Counted from the stretch's first letter, positions 27,463 through 36,892 are shown. The stretch: 53,339 nucleotides of DNA from CAVQMB01 sp963713445 (GCA_963713445.1 CAVQMB010000041.1:1-53339), one strand, 5' to 3'. Notes: generated from the letters alone by a model not told the origin. Program-made: numbers and translations.

Positions 27463-27863
27463 TTCTGATTAACCGCCAGCCGCAGTGTTTGCAAACGAAT
27501 TGTGTGAGGTGAAGACCGGCTGCCCCAGCTCACCGTAACCACCACCCGGTCAGCGGTGATACCAGCATTTTCGCGCGATGGCGGTCCATTCGGGTCCTGG
27601 TAAGGCTGGATACCCACGTGCCAGCGATAACCATCCTTGAATTCGCCGCTCCGATCACCGTCACCAAAAGGCTGATCCACGCCCACACCCGCCAGAATCG
27701 ATTCGGCATGCAAAGTGGCGGTTGTATAGTCTCCCGTAACCGTGGCACTGCGCAGATCCTGACCGAAGCTGCGCATCAGCACCGCCACCGCCAGACTCAG
27801 GATGACGAAAGCCACCAGTAATTCCAACAGGGTAAAGCCGTTTTGCCGGACATTATTCGGCAT
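27459..27863 (-). CDS. gspI: T2SS minor pseudopilin GspI
   Basis: 134 residues with prepilin signal NG before FTLLELLVAFVILSLAVAVL and Glu+5. Globular part has TATLHAESILAGVGVDQPF and YRWHVGIQPYQ, the family pattern. Start lies inside the gspH 3' end (11-base overlap), stop overlaps the gspJ start. GspI starts assembly of the I-J-K tip complex. Confidence 0.92.
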   Translation of the reverse strand: MPNNVRQNGFTLLELLVAFVILSLAVAVLMRSFGQDLRSATVTGDYTTATLHAESILAGVGVDQPFGDGDRSGEFKDGYRWHVGIQPYQDPNGPPSRENAGITADRVVVTVSWGSRSSPHTIRLQTLRLAVNQK

Positions 27864-28320
27864 GTTGGGTATCGATGCTGACCCGGCCGGTCAACCAGTT
27901 GACGTTGACCCGGTACTCAGTGTGACCCTCGATCAGCGCGACATGGCCACCGGTCGAACTGCCATCGGGAAAGAAACGAATCCGTCCCCGGCGCCCGTCG
28001 ATCAGTTGCGAGCGGGCGGTGTACAGACGGATTTTCACTTTCTTGCTGGCCGGCAGCGAGCGGCGCCCTGAATGACCCGTAACCGAAAAGTCGCGCTTAT
28101 CGAGATCGATTGTCACCACGGCTGGCTGCGCCGTCGTGACGGCCTCGCTGCGCGCCATACGCAAACCGGCGGCGAGTTCGCGGGCAGCCCCCCGGACCTG
28201 GCTGCTCAAACCAACCGCACTGAGCAACGGCGGGACGACGGCAATCATGAGGGCGGCAATCACCAATACCACCATCAGTTCGAGCAGGGTGAAACCCTGC
28301 GCCGTGCCACCGTTGCTCAT
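27853..28320 (-). CDS. gspH: T2SS minor pseudopilin GspH
   Basis: 155 residues. Prepilin site QG before FTLLELMVVLVIAALMIAVV. The rest has the GspH/FimT pattern: ARELAAGLRMARSEAVTTAQ and IRFFPDGSSTGG. It joins the pilus shaft to the tip complex. Start is six bases after the gspG stop. Confidence 0.92.
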   Translation of the reverse strand: MSNGGTAQGFTLLELMVVLVIAALMIAVVPPLLSAVGLSSQVRGAARELAAGLRMARSEAVTTAQPAVVTIDLDKRDFSVTGHSGRRSLPASKKVKIRLYTARSQLIDGRRGRIRFFPDGSSTGGHVALIEGHTEYRVNVNWLTGRVSIDTQHAE

Positions 28321-28326
28321 GTGCGC

Positions 28327-28776
28327 TTAATTCCAACTGACAATGTCGGCGTTGTCGCCTTCACCGCCTGGCGCATTATCGGCGCCATACGAATACAGGT
28401 CATACGGCCCGTGGTCACCCGGTGACTTGTAGTGAAACGCGTGTCCCCAGGCATCCTTGGGAATCACGTTTTTCTTAAGATAGGGTCCATTCCAGCCGTT
28501 GGCATCCGCCGGATTCTGGATCAGTGCCTGCAGCCCCTCCGATGTGGTCGGATAGCGGCCAACGTCCAGCCGGAACATATCCAGGGCCGTGCCCAGCTGT
28601 TCGATCTGCTGCTTTGTGGTCTTGACGTCAGCGGTCCGCACCTTGCCGATCAGATTAGGCGCAATGATGCCGGCCAGAAGTCCGAGGATAACCAGCACAA
28701 CCAGCAGTTCAATCAGGGTGAAACCGGCAGCTGCCGGACTGCGTCGGCGACGCCGTGCTACAACAGGGCTCGTCAT
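28327..28776 (-). CDS. gspG: T2SS major pseudopilin GspG
   Basis: 149 residues. A basic leader (RRRRRSPAAAG) is cut before FTLIELLVVLVILGLLAGII, Glu+5 present. The globular domain shows GRYPTTSEGLQALIQNP and the calcium-site end DLYSYGADNAPGGEGDNADI, hallmarks of the major subunit. It polymerises into the periplasmic pseudopilus that drives substrates to the secretin. The 54-base gap after gspF is the largest one among gspE to gspN. Confidence 0.95.
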   Translation of the reverse strand: MTSPVVARRRRRSPAAAGFTLIELLVVLVILGLLAGIIAPNLIGKVRTADVKTTKQQIEQLGTALDMFRLDVGRYPTTSEGLQALIQNPADANGWNGPYLKKNVIPKDAWGHAFHYKSPGDHGPYDLYSYGADNAPGGEGDNADIVSWN

Positions 28777-28830
28777 GATTCAGCTACACTCCGTAACAAA
28801 AATTTGATCAGGCGGGACGTGGCGGCGGCA

Positions 28831-30054
28831 TTACATCGCCAGATTGTTGACGTTGATGATGGCCACCAGGATTGACATGATGATCCCGGCTATTAGAACC
28901 CCCAGGCCAAGGATCATGATCGGTTCCAGTAGCGCCAACAGCCGTTTGACCGTAGTCTGGACCTCGCCGTCATAGGTATCAGCAACCTGCACCAGCATGT
29001 CATCCAGTTGACCGGTCTCTTCGCCCACCCGGATCATGTGGACCGCCAGGGCCGGAAACGCGCCCTGTTCCAGCAACGGCTCGGCCAGGCTCTGGCCGGC
29101 CTTGAGATTATCCGCCACCTGCCCGATAGCCTCGGCCAGTACCTGATTGTTAATGGTCTCCCTGACAATACCCAGCGCCGTCAGCAACGGCACGCCGTTG
29201 CGCAACAGCGTACCCAGAGTCCGCGACAAACGTGCGGTTTCAACCTTGGCAACCAAGTCGCCGACCAGCGGCACACGCAGCAACAACTTGTCCCACCGGT
29301 AGCGTTTTACCGGGCTGCTGAACTGCTGCCGGAAATAACCGATCAGTATCACCACACCCGCCACTCCGACCCACCAGTAATGCTTCAGCACGTTACCCGC
29401 AGTGATCACTATGCGGGTAGAAAGCGGCAAGGATTGGCCGGCATCGGCAAACAGCTGCTGAAACTGCGGCACCACATAGGTCAACAGCACAATCACCGAT
29501 ATGCCGGCGGTTGCCAGCAGGATGGCAGGATAAATCAGCGCCGATGTGACCGTGTCTTTGAGCGCCTTGGCTCGCTCCATGAACTCGGACAGCCGTGCCA
29601 GCACCATCTCCAGCGAGCCGCTGGCTTCGCCGGCCCGCACCATATTGAGATAGAGGCGCGAAAAAACACCACTCTGCGCTTCCATGGCATCCGCCAGATT
29701 GGCACCGCCGCGGACGTCCTCCTGGATCCGGCCCAGCAGCTTGCGCATCGGCCCCTCTTCGTTGACGTTGATCAGAATCGTCAGGGCCCGGTCCAGCGGC
29801 AACCCGGCCTGCAGCAACTGGGCTAACTGCTGGGTGAAGGCAGCCAGAACCGCCGCCGGCACCCGCCGACTCCGGCGCAGCAAGGGTAATCTGAGCTCAC
29901 GCGCCAGCCAGCCCCCTCCTTCCTCCTGGACACTGAGCGGCAGCAAGCCCTGCTCACGCAGCTTGCCAAGCAGATCATCCTGGTTCGCGGCGTTCAGCTC
30001 GGACTTGACCACCTCGCCGGCGGCATCCACCGCCTCGTAACGATACAGCGGCAT
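28831..30054 (-). CDS. gspF: T2SS inner-membrane platform protein GspF
   Basis: 407 residues with two GspF repeats and three membrane helices (around 170-190, 220-240 and 375-400). N-terminus MPLYRYEAVDAAGEVVK and the motifs MVRAGEASGSLEMVLARLSE and MIRVGEETGQLDDML (the conserved GE repeats) identify the family. It connects GspE motion to the pseudopilus. Starts five bases after the gspE stop. Confidence 0.95.
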   Translation of the reverse strand: MPLYRYEAVDAAGEVVKSELNAANQDDLLGKLREQGLLPLSVQEEGGGWLARELRLPLLRRSRRVPAAVLAAFTQQLAQLLQAGLPLDRALTILINVNEEGPMRKLLGRIQEDVRGGANLADAMEAQSGVFSRLYLNMVRAGEASGSLEMVLARLSEFMERAKALKDTVTSALIYPAILLATAGISVIVLLTYVVPQFQQLFADAGQSLPLSTRIVITAGNVLKHYWWVGVAGVVILIGYFRQQFSSPVKRYRWDKLLLRVPLVGDLVAKVETARLSRTLGTLLRNGVPLLTALGIVRETINNQVLAEAIGQVADNLKAGQSLAEPLLEQGAFPALAVHMIRVGEETGQLDDMLVQVADTYDGEVQTTVKRLLALLEPIMILGLGVLIAGIIMSILVAIINVNNLAM

Positions 30055-30059
30055 AGACG

Positions 30060-31775
30060 CTAACCTTCCTGGGTCACGCGCAGCACTTCCTCGACCGTGG
30101 TCTGGCCGTCAACCACCTTACGCAGGCCGTCCTCATACATGGTGAGCATCCCATCAGCCCGGGCCGCCTTCTCAATATCGCCGGCATCGGTGTGCTTCAA
30201 AATCAGTGTCCGAATCCGGTCATTCAGAATCAGGAACTCTATAATTGCCATTCGGCCGCGATAGCCGGTCTGAGTGCAGTGCTCACAACCCACCGGTTTA
30301 TAGAGCTTGATTGGCCGCTGCTGGGTAAAGCGCTCCAATTGCAACTCTGCAACCAATTCTGGCAAAGCCTCGTAGGGTTCCCGGCAATGCGGACACAGCA
30401 CCCTTACCAACCGCTGGCCGAGAATGCCGTTCACCGTCGAGGTCAGCAGATAGTCTTCGACCCCCATGTCGAGCAATCGGGTGATACCCCCGGCAGCATC
30501 GTTGGTGTGTAGCGAAGAAAGGACCATGTGCCCCGTCAGTGCCGACTGCACCGCAATACGGGCGGTTTCAAGGTCACGGATCTCGCCGATCATGATGACA
30601 TCCGGGTCCTGGCGGACGATAGCCCTTAAGGCATTGGCAAAGGTCAGATCGATCTGGGGTTTGACCTGAATCTGATTGACGCCCTCGAGGTGATATTCGA
30701 CCGGGTCCTCGACCGTCAGAATCTTGCGCTGGGGTGTATTAAGCCGCGTCAGTGCGGTATACAGCGTGGTTGACTTACCGGAACCGGTAGGCCCCGTCAC
30801 CAGAATGATGCCGTGCGGCAGATCCAGCACCTTCAGGAAACGCTGGCGCATATCCGTGCTGAAACCCAGCCGGTCGAAATCGAACACCACCTCGCTCTTG
30901 TCGAGGATACGCATCACCACGCTCTCACCGTGCATGGTCGGCACGGTTGAGACACGCAGATCGATCTCCTTGCCCTGAACCAGCAGTTGAATGCGCCCGT
31001 CCTGTGGCAGGCGGCGTTCGGCGATATTGAGTTTGGCCATGATCTTGACGCGGGAAATCACTGCCGCCGACAGCCGCGATGGCGGTGACTCCACTTCAAT
31101 CATGACGCCGTCGATGCGGTAGCGTACCTTGAGGCGGTTCTCAAACGGCTCGATATGGATATCCGACGCCCGTTCCTCGACCGCCCGACTGATCATCAGA
31201 CTGACCAGCCGGATCACCGGCGCTTCGGAGGCCAGATCCCGCAGATGTTCGATATCCTGCTCATCGCTGAGCTCGTCACCGGATCCGATCGATTCCACGA
31301 TCTGGCTCATAGCACTGCGGTTGGTGCCATAAAGTCGTTCGAAGGCGTTCTCGATTTCGGAAGGCACCGCGACCCGTACCATGAGTTCCTTACCAGTCGC
31401 CATCCGCATCGCCGCCAGCGCATACGTATCAGCCGGATTGGCCACGGCGAGTTCCAGCCGCCCACCATCCTCACTCAGAGGCAGCAGTTGGTGTTCCTTG
31501 AGAAAGCGCAGCGACACCTGCTCGACATCCAGCGGGGGTATCGACGGGTAATCATCGGGCTTCACCAGCGGCAATTCATAGTAGGCCGCCAGGGCCTCGG
31601 CCAGATCGCGCTCGGAAACCATGCCCAGCTTGACCAGGATCGCTTCCAGCCGCTCGCCGCTGCGCTCGCACAGGTTGCTCGCCCGGTTGAGATTCTCCTG
31701 GCTGAGGCGACCGCGCTCGACCAGCAGCTCACCCAGTGAAGCGGTCGGGGCAGGCGCTTCGACAGGCTGACTCAT
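30060..31775 (-). CDS. gspE: T2SS assembly ATPase GspE (XpsE)
   Basis: 571 residues from the ATG at 31775; a GTG at 31802 would overlap rmlD. N1 domain with GELLVERGRLSQENLN, then the secretion-ATPase core: Walker A GPTGSGKST (328-336), Asp box near ILTVEDPVEYHLEGVNQIQ, Walker B VIMIGEIRD (393-401), His box HMVLSSLHTNDA. A zinc tetracysteine, CPHC (461, 464) and CEHC (497, 500), is complete. Cytoplasmic hexamer docked on GspL and GspF. First gene of the secretion set, 16 bases after rmlD with no terminator between. Confidence 0.96.
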   Translation of the reverse strand: MSQPVEAPAPTASLGELLVERGRLSQENLNRASNLCERSGERLEAILVKLGMVSERDLAEALAAYYELPLVKPDDYPSIPPLDVEQVSLRFLKEHQLLPLSEDGGRLELAVANPADTYALAAMRMATGKELMVRVAVPSEIENAFERLYGTNRSAMSQIVESIGSGDELSDEQDIEHLRDLASEAPVIRLVSLMISRAVEERASDIHIEPFENRLKVRYRIDGVMIEVESPPSRLSAAVISRVKIMAKLNIAERRLPQDGRIQLLVQGKEIDLRVSTVPTMHGESVVMRILDKSEVVFDFDRLGFSTDMRQRFLKVLDLPHGIILVTGPTGSGKSTTLYTALTRLNTPQRKILTVEDPVEYHLEGVNQIQVKPQIDLTFANALRAIVRQDPDVIMIGEIRDLETARIAVQSALTGHMVLSSLHTNDAAGGITRLLDMGVEDYLLTSTVNGILGQRLVRVLCPHCREPYEALPELVAELQLERFTQQRPIKLYKPVGCEHCTQTGYRGRMAIIEFLILNDRIRTLILKHTDAGDIEKAARADGMLTMYEDGLRKVVDGQTTVEEVLRVTQEG

Positions 31776-31791
31776 TGGGGACAGATCGACG

Positions 31792-32661
31792 CTAGATACC
31801 ACGTTGCAGAACCTGCTCCAGCCCCGGTAACCAGGGTGCCGGCGGGATGCCGAAAGTCACGCGCATGCGGTCGCCAGCCAGCACGGAATTCTCCGGCCGG
31901 GTCGCGGGCGTTGGAAATTCGGCGGTCGAGATGGGTATCACCTGTAATGCACTCACAGCGGTCAGACTTCCGGCTCGCCTCAAGATGGCGCGGCTGAAAC
32001 CGTACCAACTGACGGCCGGAGCACCGCTGAAATGATAGGTGCCCCAAACTGAACCGGCGCTGAATGGCAGCTGACGGGCGATCCACAACAGCGTGTCGGC
32101 GATGTCGCCAGCGAATGTGGGACAGCCCCGCTGATCCGCCACCACCCGCAATGCAGGCCGGCTCGTAGCCAGCCGCAGCATCGTTTTGACGAAGTTGCGG
32201 CCGTGAACACCAAACACCCAACTCACCCGGACGATAAGATGCTGCGACAGAATCGCCCGAACCGCCTGCTCGCCGGCCCATTTGCTACGCCCGTAGACCC
32301 CGAGGGGACGGGCCGGAGCAGACTCATCATAGGGCCGCCGCTGGCGCCCATCGAATACGTAATCGGTCGACAGATGAAACAAAGGGATGCCCCGCATGGC
32401 GCAGGCCCGGGCCAGATTGGCCGGCCCGTCGCGGTTGACGGCAAAGGCCCGCGCGCACTCACTCTCGGCCCGGTCGACAGCAGTATAAGCGGCCGCATTG
32501 ATCACCAGATCAGCACCTGCAACCGCCGCTGCCACTGCATCGGCATCCGTGATATCGAGTTCATCGGAACCCAGTGCCGACGTAACGAATCCCGCGGCCG
32601 GCGCCCGCACGGCCAGCTCGCGGCCAACCTGTCCCCCGGCACCGGCAATGAGCAGCCTCAC
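31792..32661 (-). CDS. rfbD: dTDP-4-dehydrorhamnose reductase (RmlD)
   Basis: 289 residues from a GTG at 32661 overlapping the rmlC stop (GTGA); the longer frame upstream covers rmlC and is not real. Rossmann motif GAGGQVGRE near the N-terminus, catalytic YGRSKWAGE (Tyr-x3-Lys) and STDYVFDG, CPTFAGDIADTLL. Last step of dTDP-L-rhamnose synthesis, using NADPH. The string has rmlA, rmlC and rmlD but no rmlB. Confidence 0.95.
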   Translation of the reverse strand: MRLLIAGAGGQVGRELAVRAPAAGFVTSALGSDELDITDADAVAAAVAGADLVINAAAYTAVDRAESECARAFAVNRDGPANLARACAMRGIPLFHLSTDYVFDGRQRRPYDESAPARPLGVYGRSKWAGEQAVRAILSQHLIVRVSWVFGVHGRNFVKTMLRLATSRPALRVVADQRGCPTFAGDIADTLLWIARQLPFSAGSVWGTYHFSGAPAVSWYGFSRAILRRAGSLTAVSALQVIPISTAEFPTPATRPENSVLAGDRMRVTFGIPPAPWLPGLEQVLQRGI

Positions 32662-33212
32662 GCGCCGGCCTCGTAAACCGGCAACCGGGTCTGTTCGGCT
32701 AATACCGGATGCGCCTGATCCTTGCCCGAGAGCACGAAATCCAACGCCGGCCAGGTGATACCGATCGCAGGGTCGTTCCAGGCGATACCGTATTCCGAGG
32801 CCGGATGATAGTAATCGGTGCACTTGTAAATCACATCGACCACGTCTGACAGCACACAGAAACCATGAGCGAAACCCGGTGGAATATAGAGCTGGCGAAG
32901 TCTTTCGTCATCCAGTTCGACGCCGGTCCAGTGACCGAAGTTCGGGGAGCCGCGGCGAATGTCCACTGCCACGTCGAAAATGCGCCCGCGCACCACGCGC
33001 ACCAGCTTGCCCTGTGGCTGCTCCAGTTGATAATGCAACCCCCGCAGCACACCTTTTACGGAACGCGAGTGGTTGTCCTGCACCAGCGGCGGGATAGCCG
33101 ACGCCTGATACACATTGGCGCGATAACTCTCGACAAAAAAACCACGGGCGTCGCCAAACACCCGGGGTTCCAGCAACAGCACACCGGGCAGGTCAGTCTT
33201 ATGTACTCTCAC
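32658..33212 (-). CDS. rfbC: dTDP-4-dehydrorhamnose 3,5-epimerase (RmlC)
   Basis: 184 residues, GTG start overlapping the rmlA stop. Cupin fold with the catalytic His in VLRGLHYQ (near residue 60), IFDVAVDIRRGSPNFG, LYIPPGFAHGF and YKCTDYYHP carrying the acid Tyr. It isomerises dTDP-4-keto-6-deoxyglucose to the L-form. Length is normal. Confidence 0.96.
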   Translation of the reverse strand: MRVHKTDLPGVLLLEPRVFGDARGFFVESYRANVYQASAIPPLVQDNHSRSVKGVLRGLHYQLEQPQGKLVRVVRGRIFDVAVDIRRGSPNFGHWTGVELDDERLRQLYIPPGFAHGFCVLSDVVDVIYKCTDYYHPASEYGIAWNDPAIGITWPALDFVLSGKDQAHPVLAEQTRLPVYEAGA

Positions 33213-34093
33213 AACGGTCTTTCCCCCTGCACCAGGCCGAGCAGGTATGCGCCATAACTGCTCTTGGCAAGTTGTCGGGCGCGCCGCTCAAGCTGCGCCG
33301 TATCGATATAGCCGAGCCGCCAGGCAATCTCCTCGGGGCACGCGATCTTCAGGCCCTGGCGCTGTTCGACCACTTGAATGAAGTTGGCCGCCGCCAGCAG
33401 CGAAGCGTGGGTGCCGGTGTCGAGCCATGCAAAACCACGGCCCAGCAGTTCGACCTGGAGCACCCCGCGCGCCAGATAGGCGTTATTGACATCGGTGATC
33501 TCCAGCTCACCCCGGGCGGAAGGCCGCACATCGCGGGCGATGGCCACCACATCACTGTCGTAGAAGTACAGCCCGGTGACCGCATACTGCGACTGCGGCC
33601 GCTGGGGTTTTTCCTCGATTGCCTCCACCCGGCCCTGGTCGTCGAAACTGACCACGCCATAGCGTTGCGGATCCTGCACGTAATAGCCGAAGATCGTCGC
33701 GCCCTGCTCCCGTGCCATGGCCCGGTGCAGCCTCTCCGGCAGACCGTGACCGTAGAAGATGTTGTCACCGAGAACCAGCGCCACCGGGTCAGCACCGATG
33801 AAGCTGGCACCGATAACGAAGGCCTGCGCCAGACCATCGGGGTTGGGCTGCACAGCGTAGGACAGACTGACGCCCCACTGGCTGCCATCGCCCAGCAGAT
33901 CCTGATACGACTGCTGGTCGCGGGGCGTGGTAATGATCAGGATGTCGCGGATACCGGCCAGCAACAGCGTGCTCAGCGGGTAGAAGATCATCGGCTTGTC
34001 ATAAACCGGCATCAGTTGCTTACTGACCGACAGGGTCAGCGGGTGCAGCCGGGTACCCGAGCCGCCGGCCAGGATAATGCCCTTGTACGCCAC
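33209..34093 (-). CDS. rfbA: Glucose-1-phosphate thymidylyltransferase (RmlA)
   Basis: 294 residues from a GTG four bases after the glmS stop. Nucleotidyltransferase signature GIILAGGSGTRLHPLT, KQLMPVYDKPMIFYP, LVLGDNIFYGHGL and AWLDTGTHASLLAA. Makes dTDP-glucose from dTTP and glucose-1-phosphate and is usually feedback-inhibited by dTDP-rhamnose. Length normal. Confidence 0.96.
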   Translation of the reverse strand: MAYKGIILAGGSGTRLHPLTLSVSKQLMPVYDKPMIFYPLSTLLLAGIRDILIITTPRDQQSYQDLLGDGSQWGVSLSYAVQPNPDGLAQAFVIGASFIGADPVALVLGDNIFYGHGLPERLHRAMAREQGATIFGYYVQDPQRYGVVSFDDQGRVEAIEEKPQRPQSQYAVTGLYFYDSDVVAIARDVRPSARGELEITDVNNAYLARGVLQVELLGRGFAWLDTGTHASLLAAANFIQVVEQRQGLKIACPEEIAWRLGYIDTAQLERRARQLAKSSYGAYLLGLVQGERPL

Positions 34094-34097
34094 GAGC

Positions 34098-35927
34098 CTA
34101 CTCCACGGTCACAGATTTGGCGAGATTGCGAGGCTGGTCGACGTCGGTGCCCTTGAGCACGGCGACGTGATAAGCAAGCAGCTGCAACGGCACCGTGAAC
34201 ACGACCGGAGCCACCGAGTCGGCCACATCCCCGACTGCCAGCAACTGCAGGTCCTGCCCGACATGCACCGCCGCATCCTGATCGGCAACCAGCAGCAACT
34301 GGCCGCCGCGGGCGCGCACTTCGGCGAGGTTGGCCAGCAGTTTCCCCAGCAACCCGTTCTGCGGCATGACCGCAACCACCGGCATAGCCTCGTCGACCAG
34401 CGCCAGTGGGCCGTGCTTGAGCTCGCCGGCCGCATAAGCCTCGGCATGAATATAGGAGATCTCCTTGAGCTTGAGCGCACCCTCCATGGCGACCGGATAC
34501 ATCGCCCCACGCCCCAGGAACAGCGCATGCGCCTTGTCGATAAAGGCCTCCGCCTGGAGCTCGACCGCACCGTTGAGCGCCAGCGCATCCTCCAGCTTGC
34601 CAGGCAGTTGCTGCAGGTCGGCAACCAGTGTGGCTTCATCGGCTGCCGCCAACCCAAAGCGCCGACCGAGAGCGATGCTGAGTAGCCGCAGAGCCACCAA
34701 CTGGGTGGTAAAGGCCTTGGTCGAGGCCACCCCGATTTCGCGCCCGGCCCGGGTCAGTAGCACCAGATCGGCCGCCCGCACCAGCGAGCTTTCAGCCACA
34801 TTACAGATTGCCAGCACCGCCAGGCAGCCGCGCTGGCGCGCCACTACCTGTGCCGCCAGGGTATCGGCGGTTTCACCGGACTGCGACAGACACACGGCCA
34901 GTGTGCCAGCCGGTGTCACCACCGGCCGGTAGCGGTACTCGCTGGCGATCTCGACCTGACACGGCACGCCCATCGACTCCAGCCAGTAACGCGCCACCAG
35001 GCCGGCATGATAACTGGTACCGCAGGCAATGATGTGCACGCCGCGCACCTGGGCAAACAGATCGGCCGCGGCCGGCCCGAAACAACCGTCCAGCAACCGG
35101 CCGTCGTGGATACGCCCCTCCAGCGTGTCGGCTACGGCCGCCGGCTGTTCAAAAATCTCCTTCAGCATGTAGTGGCGGTAACCCGCCTTGTCAGCGACTT
35201 CGGCCACCTGACGCGAGTGTGACAATGCCCGCTCGACAAGCTGGCCGGCACGGTCGTACACGGTACAGCTGTCACGGCCCAGGGCGACCACGTCACCGTC
35301 TTCGAGGAAGATGAAACGCTGCGTCACCGGTGCCAGCGCATAGACATCAGACGCGATGAAGTGCTCGCCGATGCCGATACCGACTACCAGCGGACTGCCC
35401 TGGCGCGCCGCTACCAACGTTTCCGGTTCATCAGCGCAGATCACACCCAGGCTGTAGGCCCCGACCAGTTCACCCACCGCCAGCCGCACGGCCGTGATGA
35501 GATCACCCTCGCGACTGAGGTGATCGTTGATCAGATGCGCGACAACTTCGGTGTCGGTATCCGAACCGAAGACATAACCCCGGGCCTGCAGACGCTCCCG
35601 CAGCGGGCGGTAATTTTCGATGATCCCGTTGTGGACCAGCGCCACCCGGTCGTCACTGAGATGGGGGTGGGCATTGTGCTCGGTCGGCGCCCCGTGCGTA
35701 GCCCAGCGGGTATGGGCAATTCCCAGCGCACCGCTCGAGGGGGTCTGCTCCAGCAACTCCGCAAGCTTGTTGACCTTGCCTGGCGCGCGCAAGCGCTGCA
35801 ACCGCCTCTGGCCGTCGACGAGTGCCAGACCCGCCGAATCGTAGCCCCGGTACTCCAGCCGCCGCAGCCCCTCCATCAGAATCGGAACGACGTTGCGCTC
35901 CGCTACCGCACCCACGATACCGCACAT
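34098..35927 (-). CDS. glmS: Glutamine-fructose-6-phosphate aminotransferase (isomerizing)
   Basis: 609 residues, the usual size. N-terminal class II glutaminase with the nucleophile Cys2 (MCGIVGA), then two SIS domains (ACGTSYHAGLVARYWLE, CLSQSGETADTL, TRAGREIGVASTKAFTTQ) and the C-terminus ending QPRNLAKSVTVE. Makes glucosamine-6-phosphate, the precursor of UDP-GlcNAc for cell wall, lipid A and the WbpM/WbpL branch. It starts 15 bases after the galU stop, so it is in the same transcript as the sugar-nucleotide genes. No glmS ribozyme (a Firmicutes feature) is expected or seen. Confidence 0.97.
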   Translation of the reverse strand: MCGIVGAVAERNVVPILMEGLRRLEYRGYDSAGLALVDGQRRLQRLRAPGKVNKLAELLEQTPSSGALGIAHTRWATHGAPTEHNAHPHLSDDRVALVHNGIIENYRPLRERLQARGYVFGSDTDTEVVAHLINDHLSREGDLITAVRLAVGELVGAYSLGVICADEPETLVAARQGSPLVVGIGIGEHFIASDVYALAPVTQRFIFLEDGDVVALGRDSCTVYDRAGQLVERALSHSRQVAEVADKAGYRHYMLKEIFEQPAAVADTLEGRIHDGRLLDGCFGPAAADLFAQVRGVHIIACGTSYHAGLVARYWLESMGVPCQVEIASEYRYRPVVTPAGTLAVCLSQSGETADTLAAQVVARQRGCLAVLAICNVAESSLVRAADLVLLTRAGREIGVASTKAFTTQLVALRLLSIALGRRFGLAAADEATLVADLQQLPGKLEDALALNGAVELQAEAFIDKAHALFLGRGAMYPVAMEGALKLKEISYIHAEAYAAGELKHGPLALVDEAMPVVAVMPQNGLLGKLLANLAEVRARGGQLLLVADQDAAVHVGQDLQLLAVGDVADSVAPVVFTVPLQLLAYHVAVLKGTDVDQPRNLAKSVTVE

Positions 35928-35942
35928 GACCTAACCTCCGCG

Positions 35943-36845
35943 TCAGTCGGCCGCATCCCGGGCTGTTATATCCTGCGCCAGGCGTTGCAGATAAGCATAG
36001 AACTGATTGCCGAGGCCGCCATGCTTAAGGCCGTACTCCACGGTCGCGATCAGATAATCCAGTTTGTCGCCACAATCATAGCGCCGGCCCTGAAACTCGT
36101 AGGCCAGCACCTGCTCCTCCTTGAGCAATTCGGCGATGGCATCGGTCAGCTGAATCTCGTTGCCGGCACCGCGCGGGGTATTCTTGAGCAGCTCGAAGAT
36201 CCGCGGCGTCAGAATATAGCGTCCGACCACCCCGAGATCGGACGGCGCATCCTCGGGTTTCGGCTTTTCGACGATGGCTTCCAGATTGCTGAGATGATCC
36301 GCAAACGGCAGGGTCTTGACGATGCCGTATTTGTGAGTCTCATCTCTTGGTACCCGTTCCACGCCCAGCATCGAACACTGGTACTTATTGAAATGCCGCA
36401 CCATCTGCGCCATGGCACCGCCTTCCGGCGCATCAATTAAATCGTCGGCCAACAATACGGCAAACGGCTGCTCGCCCACCACCGATTTGGCGCACAGCAC
36501 GGCATGCCCCAGGCCCAGGGCTTCGGCCTGGCGGATATACACGCAGTCGATGTGCTTGGGCACGATGCCCTGCACCACCTCCAGCAATTCGTGCTTGCCG
36601 CGCTTGCGCAGTTCCTCTTCCAGCTCGTAGGCCTTGTCGAAGTGATCCGCGATGGCGTTCTTGGCCCGGCCGATAACGAAAACCAGCGTGTCGACGCCGG
36701 CGGCGACGGCTTCCTCGACCGCATACTGGATCAGCGGCTTGTCGACGATCGGCAGCATCTCCTTGGGGCTTGCCTTGGTCGCCGGCAGGAACCGCGTGCC
36801 GAGACCTGCCACCGGGAACACCGCTTTGGAGATCTTGCGTTTCAA
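35943..36845 (-). CDS. galU: UTP-glucose-1-phosphate uridylyltransferase
   Basis: 300 residues. Start is a TTG at 36845, supported by a full AAAGGAGG (36851-36858) five bases away and the family N-terminus KRKISKAVFPVAGLGTRFLP. Further motifs: KEMLPIVDKPLIQYAVEEA and AVLLADDLIDAP. Makes UDP-glucose for glycan synthesis. It leads the long co-oriented run toward glmS and rml; a -10-like element lies upstream. Confidence 0.95.
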   Translation of the reverse strand: MKRKISKAVFPVAGLGTRFLPATKASPKEMLPIVDKPLIQYAVEEAVAAGVDTLVFVIGRAKNAIADHFDKAYELEEELRKRGKHELLEVVQGIVPKHIDCVYIRQAEALGLGHAVLCAKSVVGEQPFAVLLADDLIDAPEGGAMAQMVRHFNKYQCSMLGVERVPRDETHKYGIVKTLPFADHLSNLEAIVEKPKPEDAPSDLGVVGRYILTPRIFELLKNTPRGAGNEIQLTDAIAELLKEEQVLAYEFQGRRYDCGDKLDYLIATVEYGLKHGGLGNQFYAYLQRLAQDITARDAAD

Positions 36846-36892
36846 AAAGCCCTCCTTTCACGCCTGCGCAGATTCAGGATCAATGGCACACG

